Shown piece after piece: positions 52,946-61,035 of a DNA stretch of 64,000 nucleotides; position 1 is the stretch's first letter, and each line of letters opens with the position of its first letter. A program made the position numbers and the translations under genes. The notes beneath the pieces were generated by a model that saw only the letters and a program-made list of their open reading frames with translations, ran no database searches and was not told the DNA's origin. Where the stretch lies: contig NZ_ARXV01000001.1 in the NCBI RefSeq assembly GCF_000756665.1, positions 62,001 through 126,000 of the forward strand, given 5' to 3'. The stretch comes from Alcanivorax nanhaiticus. Lineage in GTDB: Bacteria; Pseudomonadota; Gammaproteobacteria; Pseudomonadales; Alcanivoracaceae.

Positions 52946-53630
52946 CATTCTTTTCTTGCTGGTGCCCATGGCCTTGGCATCGACCGCCATGGCCCAGCCG
53001 CCTGTCACACCGTTTTCTCTCGACTACCGCCTCAAGAGTGATGGCATCCCGTTTTCTATCACCGCCACCCGCAGCCTGCAAAAGGTGCGGGGAGATCTGT
53101 GGAAAATGGAGGTCAGCGCCAAGAACTGGCTGGGAGAAATCCGGGAAACCGCCCTGTTCAACTGGCAATCCTGTACCCCGCAAAGCAGCTACTACGGTTA
53201 TATGCGCAAAGGGTTGGGGCGACTCAAGGAAGCCACATTGCATCTGGACCGGGAAACCGGCATCGCCGCCAGTGAGCGCACCGGCAAAGCCATGCGTAGC
53301 TATCCCATTTCCGATAGCGCCACCGATGAACTGTCCGTCAGCCTGGCCCTGCAATGTGCTCTGGAACAGGGCAAGAAAGACATTGAGCTGGACGTAGCAG
53401 ACGAAAAATCACTGGAGACCCAGCGTTTCCGGGTGGTCGGGGAAGAAACCCTGAAAATCGACGGAGAACGGCTGACCACCGTCAAGGTTCAACGTATCCG
53501 GGGCGCCAACAGTGCTCGACAAACTTTCATGTGGTTTGCACCGAAACATCATTATCTTCTGGTACAGTTGCTGCAAAAGAACAACGACGGTGAGCATGTC
53601 ATGACACTGCAATCTCTGAAGGGGCAATAA
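52905..53630 (+). CDS. DUF3108 family exported protein
   Basis: A 241-residue exported protein. Its signal peptide (IKSLSILFLLVPMALASTAM, cut after AQ or A) follows a basic start MGKRFRNRA. The body matches DUF3108: FSLDYRLKSDGIPFSITATR near residue 37, HYLLVQLLQKNND near 213. It is likely a periplasmic or outer-envelope protein with a beta-rich fold; function unknown. It begins within purN (41-bp overlap), a firm sign of co-translation. A second, diverged copy follows 2 bp later. Confidence 0.85.
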   Translation: MGKRFRNRAIKSLSILFLLVPMALASTAMAQPPVTPFSLDYRLKSDGIPFSITATRSLQKVRGDLWKMEVSAKNWLGEIRETALFNWQSCTPQSSYYGYMRKGLGRLKEATLHLDRETGIAASERTGKAMRSYPISDSATDELSVSLALQCALEQGKKDIELDVADEKSLETQRFRVVGEETLKIDGERLTTVKVQRIRGANSARQTFMWFAPKHHYLLVQLLQKNNDGEHVMTLQSLKGQ

Positions 53631-53632
53631 TC

Positions 53633-54439
53633 GTGCGCCAACTGCTTCTTTGCTTCTCACTGCTTTTCAGTCAACTCGCCATGGCTGACACCCTGGCTCC
53701 GTTTGCCGCCGAGTTTCGCATCTACGTAAACAAACTGCCCACCCCGGTAAAGGCCGACCTGGTTCTTGAGCCCGCCGAAGGGGAAGACAGCTACCACATG
53801 CTTCTCAAGGCAAAATCCTTTCTGCTCACCAATACCGAAGAGAGTTTCTTTGAGTGGCGGGATTGCCAACCTCGCACCAGCCGCTACTTGCACGAGTTTG
53901 AAGGCTTCGGCAAACACCGCTATCACCGCATGAATTTCCAGTGGGCACCACCTCGTGTTCACAATGTCTCCGAAGACGACAAAGAGAGCCTGGATATTCC
54001 CGACAATACGCTGGATGAGCTCACCATCCTGCTGCGCGGACGCTGTGTATTTGCCAGCGGTGACAAGGCTTACTCGGTAACCAGCGTCTATGGTGACAAG
54101 CTGCGCACGCACCGTTTTGAGGTGATCGACAGGGAAACTATTGATACCCCGGTGGGCGAGCTGGATACCCTGCTGGTAGAGAAAAAGCGGGAAGGAGACA
54201 GCAAGAAAAAACGGCGCACCCTGTTCTGGGTAGCGCCGTCTCTGGACTACATGGTGGTCAAGGCAAAGCACATTGAAAGCACTTTCCTCAAAGCCGAACT
54301 GATCATGATTGACTATTCAGGCCCGGCTCTGGATGCAAAGCCGGAAAGCCAGTCAGCCGACAGCCAATCCTCCAGCTCCACCACGGATAATGCCAACGCC
54401 GGCCATCAGGCCGGCACCATCATGCCCGAGGCAGGGTAA
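53633..54439 (+). CDS. DUF3108-related exported protein
   Basis: A 268-residue exported protein starting at GTG 53633 (AAGGGG ten bases before), with signal peptide [18 protein letters not shown]. Its body aligns with the preceding gene: [60 protein letters not shown] and [20 protein letters not shown], so it is a diverged tandem copy. The last 35 residues are a Ser/Gln/Asp-rich tail, absent in its neighbour. The 3' end overlaps the dcd gene by 20 bp, convergent. Confidence 0.82.
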   Translation: MRQLLLCFSLLFSQLAMADTLAPFAAEFRIYVNKLPTPVKADLVLEPAEGEDSYHMLLKAKSFLLTNTEESFFEWRDCQPRTSRYLHEFEGFGKHRYHRMNFQWAPPRVHNVSEDDKESLDIPDNTLDELTILLRGRCVFASGDKAYSVTSVYGDKLRTHRFEVIDRETIDTPVGELDTLLVEKKREGDSKKKRRTLFWVAPSLDYMVVKAKHIESTFLKAELIMIDYSGPALDAKPESQSADSQSSSSTTDNANAGHQAGTIMPEAG

Positions 54440-54989
54440 CCCCGCGCTGTCCCTGATATTTGCCGCCCCGGTCACCATAGGAGGTTTCGCACACCTCGTC
54501 GGATTCGAAGAACAGCATCTGCGCCACACCTTCGTTGGCGTAGATTTTCGCTGGCAAGGTAGTCGTGTTTGAAAATTCCAGGGTCACATGCCCTTCCCAC
54601 TCCGGCTCCAGCGGCGTCACATTGACGATAATCCCGCAACGGGCATAGGTAGATTTACCCAGGCACACCGTCAACACGTTCCGCGGAATGCGGAAGTACT
54701 CAACAGTGCGCGCCAGTGCGAAGGAATTCGGAGGGATGATGCAGTACTCCCCCTTGATGTCCACGAAACTGCGCTCGTCGAAGTGCTTGGGATCCACCGT
54801 GGCAGAATGAATGTTGGTGAACACCTTGAACTCATCCGCACAACGCACATCGTAGCCGTAGCTGGACACCCCGTAGGAAATCAGCTTGTTGCCCTCGGCA
54901 TCCGCACGCACCTGCTCGGCCTGAAACGGCTCGATCATGCCATGTTCATTCGCCATGCGGGTAATCCAGCGATCTGATTTGATACTCAT
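54420..54989 (-). CDS. dcd: dCTP deaminase
   Basis: A 189-residue enzyme that makes dUTP from dCTP, the main route to dTTP in Gram-negative bacteria. Family motifs: [15 protein letters not shown] near residue 42, [19 protein letters not shown] near 90, [19 protein letters not shown] near 110 with the catalytic Glu after it, and [13 protein letters not shown] at the C-terminus. The start at 54989 has AGGCAGGAA just upstream and matches the usual MSIKSDRWI beginning. It overlaps the convergent neighbour and is followed upstream by a heptamer element. Confidence 0.95.
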   Translation of the reverse strand: MSIKSDRWITRMANEHGMIEPFQAEQVRADAEGNKLISYGVSSYGYDVRCADEFKVFTNIHSATVDPKHFDERSFVDIKGEYCIIPPNSFALARTVEYFRIPRNVLTVCLGKSTYARCGIIVNVTPLEPEWEGHVTLEFSNTTTLPAKIYANEGVAQMLFFESDEVCETSYGDRGGKYQGQRGVTLPRA

Positions 54990-55074
54990 TCCTGCCTCTC
55001 GATTCCGAAATGTGGGGCCTGTAACGCCAAGCGCTAAATGGTATAGGGGCGGGATGCCAGATGCCAGAGACACA

Positions 55075-55228
55075 GGTACAAGTTACAAGTCACAACTTTC
55101 AACGCATGAAAGGTCACGATCAGATTCACAGGCAAAAGTCAGCGCCCGAGCTTTTTCGCGTTCGCAGCCTCTCAAATCCGCACAACCTCACTCGCGTTGC
55201 AACTTGAAACTTGTAACTTGTAACTTGC
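55075..55228. repeat. Inverted heptamer tandem arrays (AACTTGT type)
   Basis: Left arm 55075-55102 reads GGTACAA GTTACAA GTCACAA CTTTCAA; right arm 55201-55228 reads AACTTGA AACTTGT AACTTGT AACTTGC. The central 98 bp has no obvious hairpin. The heptamer differs from that of the other loci by one or two bases. Confidence 0.8.
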
Positions 55229-55233
55229 CCTCC

Positions 55234-56319
55234 TCAGTGCTGTGTCACCTTCGGAAACGCCCGCTTGCCCTTGCCGGTCAGCGACAATCTTGCCGCCATG
55301 CGTCGCGCCGCCTGACGATACAGCGCCGCTTCCTCACTGTCCGGACAAGCTGCCACGACGGGCTTGCCGCTATCCGCCTGTTCACGAATTTTCAAGGACA
55401 ACGGCAGGGCAGCCAGCACCTCGGTGTCATAATCCTCGGCCATACGTTGGCCACCGCCCTGACCGAACACATGTTCCTGGTGGCCACAGTTACTGCAGAT
55501 ATGCACCGCCATGTTTTCCACGATACCCAGCACCTTGATATCCACCTTGCGGAACATTTCCACCCCCTTGACCGCATCCAGCAATGCAATGTCCTGGGGA
55601 GTGGTAATGATGACTGCTCCGGCCACCGGAATCTTCTGCGCCAGCGTCAGCTGGATATCGCCGGTACCCGGGGGCAAATCCACTAGCAGATAATCCAGCT
55701 GCTGCCAGCGCGTCTGCTCCATCATCTGCACCAGCGCGCCACTGGCCTTGGGGCCGCGCCACACCACCGGGGTCTGCTGGGTGGTCAGATATCCCATGGA
55801 CATGGTCTGCAAGCCATAGGCCTCAACCGGCACAAAGGTCTTGCCATCCAGGACTTGTGGTCGGGTCCCGTCAGGCTGCCCCAACATCAGCGGTTGGCTG
55901 GGCCCGAACACATCGGCATCCAGCAAGCCAACCCTGGCACCCTCCGCCTGCAACGCCAGCGCCAGATTCACGGCGGTGGTGGATTTGCCAACCCCACCCT
56001 TACCGGATGCGATGGCGATCACATTGGCCACCTGATCCAGTGCCGGCATGTCAGACTGGGTGCGATGCGGAACGACATGAGACTGCAGCGACAGGGAAAA
56101 TTCATGGCCCTCAAGGCTTTCAGACATGTGCTCCTGAATTTGCGCTTGTAAAAGCGTTTCCACCCCCGTGCAGGGATAACCCAGTGTGATCGAGGCTGTT
56201 ACGTTGTTCTCCGCCACTGACAAGCGGATATCTGCACCCGCCTGGTCCAGGCTGACACCCAGATCATCCGGCACAAAATGCCCCAGTTTTTCACGTAATG
56301 CCTGTTCAGAAACGGCCAT
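55234..56319 (-). CDS. apbC: Iron-sulfur cluster carrier protein ApbC/Mrp
   Basis: A 361-residue P-loop ATPase that holds a [4Fe-4S] cluster at the dimer interface and delivers it to apo-proteins. An N-terminal MIP18-like domain (about 1-80) precedes the deviant Walker A ASGKGGVGKSTTAVNLALAL near residue 109 and the paired-cysteine motif HICSNCGHQEHVFGQGGG near 275. The Walker B-like VDLPPGTGDIQLTL is near 215. Length is typical of gammaproteobacterial members. It is a single gene. Confidence 0.95.
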   Translation of the reverse strand: MAVSEQALREKLGHFVPDDLGVSLDQAGADIRLSVAENNVTASITLGYPCTGVETLLQAQIQEHMSESLEGHEFSLSLQSHVVPHRTQSDMPALDQVANVIAIASGKGGVGKSTTAVNLALALQAEGARVGLLDADVFGPSQPLMLGQPDGTRPQVLDGKTFVPVEAYGLQTMSMGYLTTQQTPVVWRGPKASGALVQMMEQTRWQQLDYLLVDLPPGTGDIQLTLAQKIPVAGAVIITTPQDIALLDAVKGVEMFRKVDIKVLGIVENMAVHICSNCGHQEHVFGQGGGQRMAEDYDTEVLAALPLSLKIREQADSGKPVVAACPDSEEAALYRQAARRMAARLSLTGKGKRAFPKVTQH

Positions 56320-56503
56320 GATTATTGCTCCCTCATCACTCGGCAGCGATGATAGGGATTAAACCTCCGCCAACCAAGGGGTCAGACCATTATCGGCCCG
56401 AACTGTGCCTCTTTTCGACTCAAGCAAGAGGTCAATGCTTGGCTATCTCTTCCAGAATTCGCACAATAGAGTCCAACCGGTATACAAAAAACAAGGAGAT
56501 ACC

Positions 56504-57196
56504 ATGAAAGGCATTGCCTTCGTCTGCCTGACCGCACTCACCCCCTTTTTTCTAGCTGCCTGCGGCCAGTCATCTCTGCCCCTGGAAAGGGACAGCATCA
56601 CCGTTTCCGGGCAAGGCGAGGTAACAGCAAGCCCCGACATCTTCTCTGTTCATGCTTCGGTTAACGCCGAAGGTAGCGATATCGATGCCATGAAATCCAG
56701 TGTCGATGAGCAAGTCGAAGCCATGCTGGAGCTAGCGGATGATCTGGATATCCCTGAATCACAAACTCGTGCCAGCGAATTTCGCGTTAACCCGGTATGG
56801 CAATATCAGCCGGAGCGAAAGTTGATCGGTCACCAGGTTTCCCGCTCGGTACAGTTCAAGGCCAATGGTCTTGATACCTATGCCGAACTGCTGGATGGGC
56901 TGGCGAAGCTGAATATCCGTGATATTCAGCCCGCCGGCAGCGAGGTCAGTAATGCGGATGCACTTGAATCTACCGCTCTCGCCAATGCGGTTGCAGATGC
57001 CAGGCAACGGGCCGAAGCCTTGGCTTCTGCTGCCGGACGAGATGTGGGCAAGGCGATCCGAATCGAGTCCCATTCCGTAAATGCGCCACGCCCAATGATG
57101 ATGATGGCTCGCGGCAAGGAAGGTGCAGCAGACACCTATCGGGCAGGCGAAACCGACATTAGCGCTCAGGTTCAAATCACTTTCGAACTGGAATAA
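56504..57196 (+). CDS. SIMPL domain (DUF541) lipoprotein
   Basis: A 230-residue envelope protein. The start at 56504 has AAGGAG seven bases upstream and is followed by a lipoprotein signal, with the lipobox LAACG and Cys at residue 20. The SIMPL/DUF541 domain then covers about 30-230: ITVSGQGEVTASPDIFSVHA near 32, ALASAAGRDVGKAIRIES near 177. Related proteins (YggE, Bp26) lower oxidative damage; the function is otherwise unclear. Residue after Cys is Gly, so outer-membrane sorting is likely. The AraC gene starts seven bases past its stop. Confidence 0.88.
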   Translation: MKGIAFVCLTALTPFFLAACGQSSLPLERDSITVSGQGEVTASPDIFSVHASVNAEGSDIDAMKSSVDEQVEAMLELADDLDIPESQTRASEFRVNPVWQYQPERKLIGHQVSRSVQFKANGLDTYAELLDGLAKLNIRDIQPAGSEVSNADALESTALANAVADARQRAEALASAAGRDVGKAIRIESHSVNAPRPMMMMARGKEGAADTYRAGETDISAQVQITFELE

Positions 57197-57203
57197 ATCC
57201 ACG

Positions 57204-58229
57204 ATGAGCGATTTGGGTGAAATCAGCAGCGCAGCCTTGCAGCAGTATCTGGCCCATGCCGAAAAGCTGGGGCTGGATACCGGTGCTGCGCTAGCCGATG
57301 CCGGAATCCAGGCTGAACAAGCTTTACGCCCGGAAGCCCGCGTAGATGGCCATGACTTCCAGCGCCTGTTGCAACACCTGATCGAGGCTTCAGGCGATCC
57401 ACTTTTCGGCTTGCACACCTCAGCATTCATCCAGCCCGGTTCGTACCATGTCATGGGATACATCTCCATGAGTGTGCAAACCCTTCATGAAGCCCTACTG
57501 AAGGTCACCCTGTACGAACGTCTGGTTGGGGACATGGGCACCACCGATATCAATCTGGAAAGTGATCAGGCCCAAATTCGCTGGCACTGTCGCTATCCGG
57601 ACCAGCCAGTGCGCCGCCATTTAATCGATAACGTGCTCAGTTCCTGGTTCTGCTACGCGCGCTGGCTCACAGGTAACGATAATCTGGCCCCAACCGAGGT
57701 TCTCCTGGAACACCCCGAACCACCCGCTGAACAAATCGCCGAGTATGAGCGTGTCTTCGATTGCCCGGTACGTTTCGGACAACCCCACTCGGCGCTGGCA
57801 GGCCCTCCAGAGCTCCTGATGCTCCCCATCCGACAGCCAGACCCCCTACTGCTATCCACGTTGGAAGCCCATGCCATCACGCAGCTGGCGCAGCTTGGCA
57901 TTGAAACCAGTCTCAGCCAACGGGTTCGCCAGTGCATCAAAGATGCCATCGGCCATACCCTGCCCCGCAAGGAAGCGGTTGCCGAGCGCCTGGGCATGAA
58001 CATTCGCACCCTGCACCGCCACTTGGCAGATGAAGGACAGAGCTGGCAAAAGCTGCTCGATGAAATTCGCCTGGATCAAGCCAAACAGCTGCTGCGCAAC
58101 ACAGACCAGGCGCAAACCTGCATTGCCGATGCGCTAGGCTACTCCGACATTCGCTCTTTCCAGCGCAGCTTCAAGCGTCATACAGGACAGACGCCCGGAC
58201 AGTACCGTAAAGCCAATCAATCCGTGTAA
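57204..58229 (+). CDS. AraC family transcriptional regulator
   Basis: A 341-residue regulator. The N-terminal arabinose-binding-like region (about 1-215) is followed by the double helix-turn-helix: ERLGMNIRTLHRHLADEGQS near residue 262 and GYSDIRSFQRSFKRHTGQTP near 312. It is the third member of this subfamily in the window. It starts seven bases past the SIMPL stop, so it may be coexpressed with it; otherwise the target is unknown. Its stop codon is inside a perfect hairpin (58222-58245). Confidence 0.9.
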   Translation: MSDLGEISSAALQQYLAHAEKLGLDTGAALADAGIQAEQALRPEARVDGHDFQRLLQHLIEASGDPLFGLHTSAFIQPGSYHVMGYISMSVQTLHEALLKVTLYERLVGDMGTTDINLESDQAQIRWHCRYPDQPVRRHLIDNVLSSWFCYARWLTGNDNLAPTEVLLEHPEPPAEQIAEYERVFDCPVRFGQPHSALAGPPELLMLPIRQPDPLLLSTLEAHAITQLAQLGIETSLSQRVRQCIKDAIGHTLPRKEAVAERLGMNIRTLHRHLADEGQSWQKLLDEIRLDQAKQLLRNTDQAQTCIADALGYSDIRSFQRSFKRHTGQTPGQYRKANQSV

Positions 58230-58245
58230 GACATTTCTTACACGG
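58222..58245 (+). terminator. Perfect hairpin spanning the AraC stop codon
   Basis: CCGTGTAAG (58222-58230), loop ACATTT, CTTACACGG (58237-58245). The TAA stop (58227-58229) lies in the left arm. There is no U-run. Together with 31842-31870 this is the second AraC paralogue that ends in a perfect hairpin covering its stop. Confidence 0.65.
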
Positions 58246-58355
58246 CAACAAGACCTTTTCCTACCCGGATATGCAGCCATTCGCACACCCGTACCACTTG
58301 CTTTCCGCATGGATGATTTTTCAGCTACTTTTCTGAGCCGTTCATCGCCATCCCT

Positions 58356-58384
58356 TTGCCAACCCGATCACTTAATCCCTACAA
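58356..58384 (+). promoter_or_regulatory. Possible sigma-70 promoter of the GTPase module
   Basis: TTGCCA (58356-58361) and CTACAA (58379-58384) are separated by 17 bp, about 110 bp before the first gene of the module. Both boxes are weak matches, so this is only a candidate. It leaves a leader of about 105 bases. Confidence 0.3.
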
Positions 58385-58495
58385 AGAAGGAAAGCCATTT
58401 CACGCAATCGTCACCACAGTGAGTTTCGAGGTTGCAGAAGATGGCAAATCACGGCGTCTTCCCAGCCGGAAGCGCGGACCGCACGGAGAGCGGCG

Positions 58496-59458
58496 ATGGA
58501 GAACAGAAAACTGGCATTTGTTGGATTGGAGGCCGATACCACCAGCGCCTGCCTGTCCATGCTGAAGATCATGAATGGTCGCTCCAGCGTTGAGTGGATG
58601 CAGGCAGAGCCTGAAGATGCCGACGTGCTCATGGTGGCGAACGAAGACAGTGCAGCCTGCCAGCAATGGCAGGAGAGCAACAAACCCTGCATCGTCATTT
58701 ACCACAACAACGAGCAAAAGCCCTCCGCGCCCTACACGCTTTCCCACCCCTTCCGGGTCATGCAGCTCATCAATATTCTAGAGGATGTTTCTGCCACACT
58801 GGGTGGCAGCCAGCAAGATTCTGCCAAAGTGGCGCCTTCTGAAACCCCGGTTCCCAACCCGGCCACCGCAGGCCAGGAAAACGATTTCAGTGCATCGCTT
58901 TATCAAGCCGTCACAGGAAAAAACAAGGAAGCCCTGTATCAGGCACAAAGCGCCAAAGGCTCCCTGTTCGTCTCTCCCTCTGCAGGGGCTTACTTCATTC
59001 AGGAACCCCTCTTCAATGAGGTACGCCACAAGACCGTGGCGCTCTCGGCCCTGAAACCTGCCGCGAACACCGATCTGAGCGCCTACATCCGCCGCCCCAT
59101 CGCGGAGCTTGCCTGGATGACTGCTCAGCTGGCCAGCACGTTGCCGGAGTGGCTCCCCAAAGATGGCAACTTCCGTTTGAAACGCTGGCCCAATGTCCGG
59201 TCTGCCAAGAACAACCGGGCCTACTTGTCCATGAGCGCCTTGATGACCAAGCAACCCTGCCGTCGTGAGCAACTGGCTGCCCACGCCGGGTGCGAGCAAC
59301 AACAGGTAGACCGCTTTTTGTCTGCCTGTGCCATGAGCGATCTGCTGGTGTGCGAAGCGGGAACGGCAGCCCCCACCCGCTCCCCCATGTCCGATGAGCC
59401 GCGCCGGTTGGGATCCTTCATTCAGGGATTGAGACACCGCCTTGGACTGAGTAGCTAA
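58496..59458 (+). CDS. Pseudo-receiver and winged-helix protein of the GTPase module
   Basis: A 320-residue soluble protein that I do not recognise as a named family. Residues 1-100 follow a receiver fold: KLAFVGLEADTT, VEWM, DADVLMVANEDS, PCIVIYHNN and YTLSHPFRVMQLINILEDV, but the phosphorylation site is changed (NED) and the Lys-Pro pair has become His-Pro, so it is probably not phosphorylated. A proline-rich linker near 110-125 leads to a middle domain, and residues about 240-295 (MTKQPCRREQLAAHAGCEQQ QVDRFLSACAMSDLLV, quoted with a break) look like a winged helix. The gene is two bases from the GTPase. A scaffold or effector role is inferred. Confidence 0.65.
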   Translation: MENRKLAFVGLEADTTSACLSMLKIMNGRSSVEWMQAEPEDADVLMVANEDSAACQQWQESNKPCIVIYHNNEQKPSAPYTLSHPFRVMQLINILEDVSATLGGSQQDSAKVAPSETPVPNPATAGQENDFSASLYQAVTGKNKEALYQAQSAKGSLFVSPSAGAYFIQEPLFNEVRHKTVALSALKPAANTDLSAYIRRPIAELAWMTAQLASTLPEWLPKDGNFRLKRWPNVRSAKNNRAYLSMSALMTKQPCRREQLAAHAGCEQQQVDRFLSACAMSDLLVCEAGTAAPTRSPMSDEPRRLGSFIQGLRHRLGLSS

Positions 59459-59460
59459 CC

Positions 59461-60018
59461 ATGAATGCAGTAGCCAACAACGAATTCAAGATTCTCTTCA
59501 CCGGCCCCATGGGTGCTGGCAAGACCACAGCGATCTCCGCTATCAGCGATCATGAAGCCGTTTCTACCGATGTCATCAATACCGACCTGGCCCAGTGCAA
59601 CAAGGAGCTAACCACCGCCGCTCTGGATTACGGCCAGATTGTTCTGCCCGATAACAGTTGCGTTCGTCTGTATGGTACTCCCGGCCAAGAGCGTTTCCGT
59701 TTCATGTGGCCCATTCTTCTAAACAACGCTGCCGGCGTGATCGTGCTGCTCAACGGCGAACACCCCGAGCTGCTTGATCATCTGGAGCACTATGTCGATG
59801 CCTTTGGCTCCGGAAAAGTACCGATGGTCATCGGTGTGGGACGCCTGCCAGCCGACGATCATTCCCGACTGGAGTCACTGGCAATGCGCCTTGAAAAGCG
59901 CGGCATAGCCTTACCGATTTTTGATGCAGATGTCCGCCAACAGGACGATGTACTGCTGTTGGTGGACACCCTGCTTTGCCTGATTGAAGCCGATGATTGC
60001 AGGAGCATGGAAGCATGA
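59461..60018 (+). CDS. MglA/Srp102-like small GTPase
   Basis: A 185-residue Ras-like GTPase. G1 P-loop GPMGAGKT at residues 15-22, G2 LTTAALDYG near 50 with the switch Thr, G3 YGTPGQERFRFMW near 71 (GTPGQ type, as in MglA). The expected NKxD of G4 is not seen; the position has GVGRLPADDH, as in several COG2229 members. It lies between a pseudo-receiver protein and two roadblock proteins, whose relatives act as GTPase-activating partners (MglB). The stop overlaps the next ATG. Confidence 0.85.
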   Translation: MNAVANNEFKILFTGPMGAGKTTAISAISDHEAVSTDVINTDLAQCNKELTTAALDYGQIVLPDNSCVRLYGTPGQERFRFMWPILLNNAAGVIVLLNGEHPELLDHLEHYVDAFGSGKVPMVIGVGRLPADDHSRLESLAMRLEKRGIALPIFDADVRQQDDVLLLVDTLLCLIEADDCRSMEA

Positions 60019-60422
60019 ATGCACAGTCCCCTCTGGGTAAGGTTGGCACCTCTATTGCCACCAAGCAGCTGGAAAAGTTCGGGCAGGAAACCAAGGGGGT
60101 CACCTCCGCCGTCCTGCTCACCAACGATGGCTTTCAGGTCGCCTCACTGCACCTGAATGATGAGAGCGCCAGCAAATTGGCAGCCATGGGCAGCTCCCTT
60201 GCGGCCATTGGCCAGGCCATCGCCAGAGAAGCCAGCCTCAAGGAATGCAGCCGAATGGTAGTGGAATCCGAATCCGGGGTAGTGACGGTCATGGAAGTGC
60301 CCGACGTCTCTCCCCCTATGTCCCTGGCCGTCATCGCCAACGACAAGACGGTCCTTGGACAGCTGCTATGGGCTTCGAAAGAATGCTGTCGCAGCCTCGC
60401 CACGCAACTGAAAAGAAAGTGA
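60015..60422 (+). CDS. Roadblock/LC7 domain protein
   Basis: A 135-residue roadblock/LC7-fold protein, MglB-like. The fold is covered from VTSAVLLTNDGFQVASLHL near residue 28 through KLAAMGSSLAAIGQAIAREA near 58 to SLAVIANDKTVLGQLLWASK near 105. It is expected to dimerise and to activate or position the GTPase next door; the start overlaps the GTPase stop (ATGA), so they are made in a fixed ratio. The N-terminal 20 residues are probably helical. Confidence 0.85.
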   Translation: MNAQSPLGKVGTSIATKQLEKFGQETKGVTSAVLLTNDGFQVASLHLNDESASKLAAMGSSLAAIGQAIAREASLKECSRMVVESESGVVTVMEVPDVSPPMSLAVIANDKTVLGQLLWASKECCRSLATQLKRK

Positions 60423-60486
60423 TCACCACCGATGCCTGTGAGCATTAAAACAATACACCCTCAAGGAAGTGAGCAAGGAGAACAAC

Positions 60487-60846
60487 ATGGCTAACGTTAA
60501 AGAAAGTCTTTCCGCACTGTTGCAGCCCGATGGCGCAATGTGCACAGCCATTGTGGATGCCAACAGCGGCATGGTACTTGGCCAGGAAGGCACCGGTCTG
60601 GATCTGGAACTGGCAGCGGCGGGTAACACCGAAGTGGTACGGGCAAAGATGAAGACCATGAAATCGCTGGGCCTGAATGATGCCATCGAAGACATTCTCA
60701 TCACGCTGGGCACCCAGTACCACATCATCCGGCCCGTGGCCGCCCATAGCGGCCTGTTTATCTACTTGGTGCTCGACAAAGGCAAGTCCAACCTGGCGCT
60801 GGCACGCCGTGCCTGCCAGGAAGTAGAGTCCAACCTGGCTGTCTGA
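60487..60846 (+). CDS. Second roadblock/LC7-like protein
   Basis: A 119-residue protein of the same fold but only distantly similar to the first: CTAIVDANSGMVLGQEGTGL near residue 18, DILITLGTQYHIIRPV near 68, and FIYLVLDKGKSNLALARRAC near 91. The start at 60487 has AAGGAG six bases before it; the upstream ATG six codons earlier is less well placed. The 64-bp gap to the first roadblock gene is the largest in the module. It may be a heterodimer partner of the first (inference). Confidence 0.78.
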   Translation: MANVKESLSALLQPDGAMCTAIVDANSGMVLGQEGTGLDLELAAAGNTEVVRAKMKTMKSLGLNDAIEDILITLGTQYHIIRPVAAHSGLFIYLVLDKGKSNLALARRACQEVESNLAV

Positions 60847-60870
60847 ACCAATACATCTGAACAAGGCCCT

Positions 60871-60891
60871 GGGGCAGCATCCTGCTGCCCC
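60871..60891 (+). terminator. Hairpin closing the GTPase module
   Basis: GGGGCAGCA, loop TCC, TGCTGCCCC: a perfect nine-bp stem 25 bp past the second roadblock gene. It is followed by a C-rich, not U-rich, stretch. Probably the end of the module. Confidence 0.7.
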
Positions 60892-61035
60892 TACTCTCCT
60901 CCTCCAGCCCCTGTTCCACCGTTGCTCTTAACCGCAACTCTTTACCTTTTGTCTGACAATTGCTTCTGTCTCAGTCCTTTTCATGGCTATACTGCCATCA
61001 CCCAATGACAATAATGAATCTGACGGAGACACGTC

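Noticed and set aside
58356..58565. A 69-codon frame at the start of the GTPase module
   Set aside because: It overlaps the start of the pseudo-receiver gene in another frame, lacks a ribosome site and has no conserved features.
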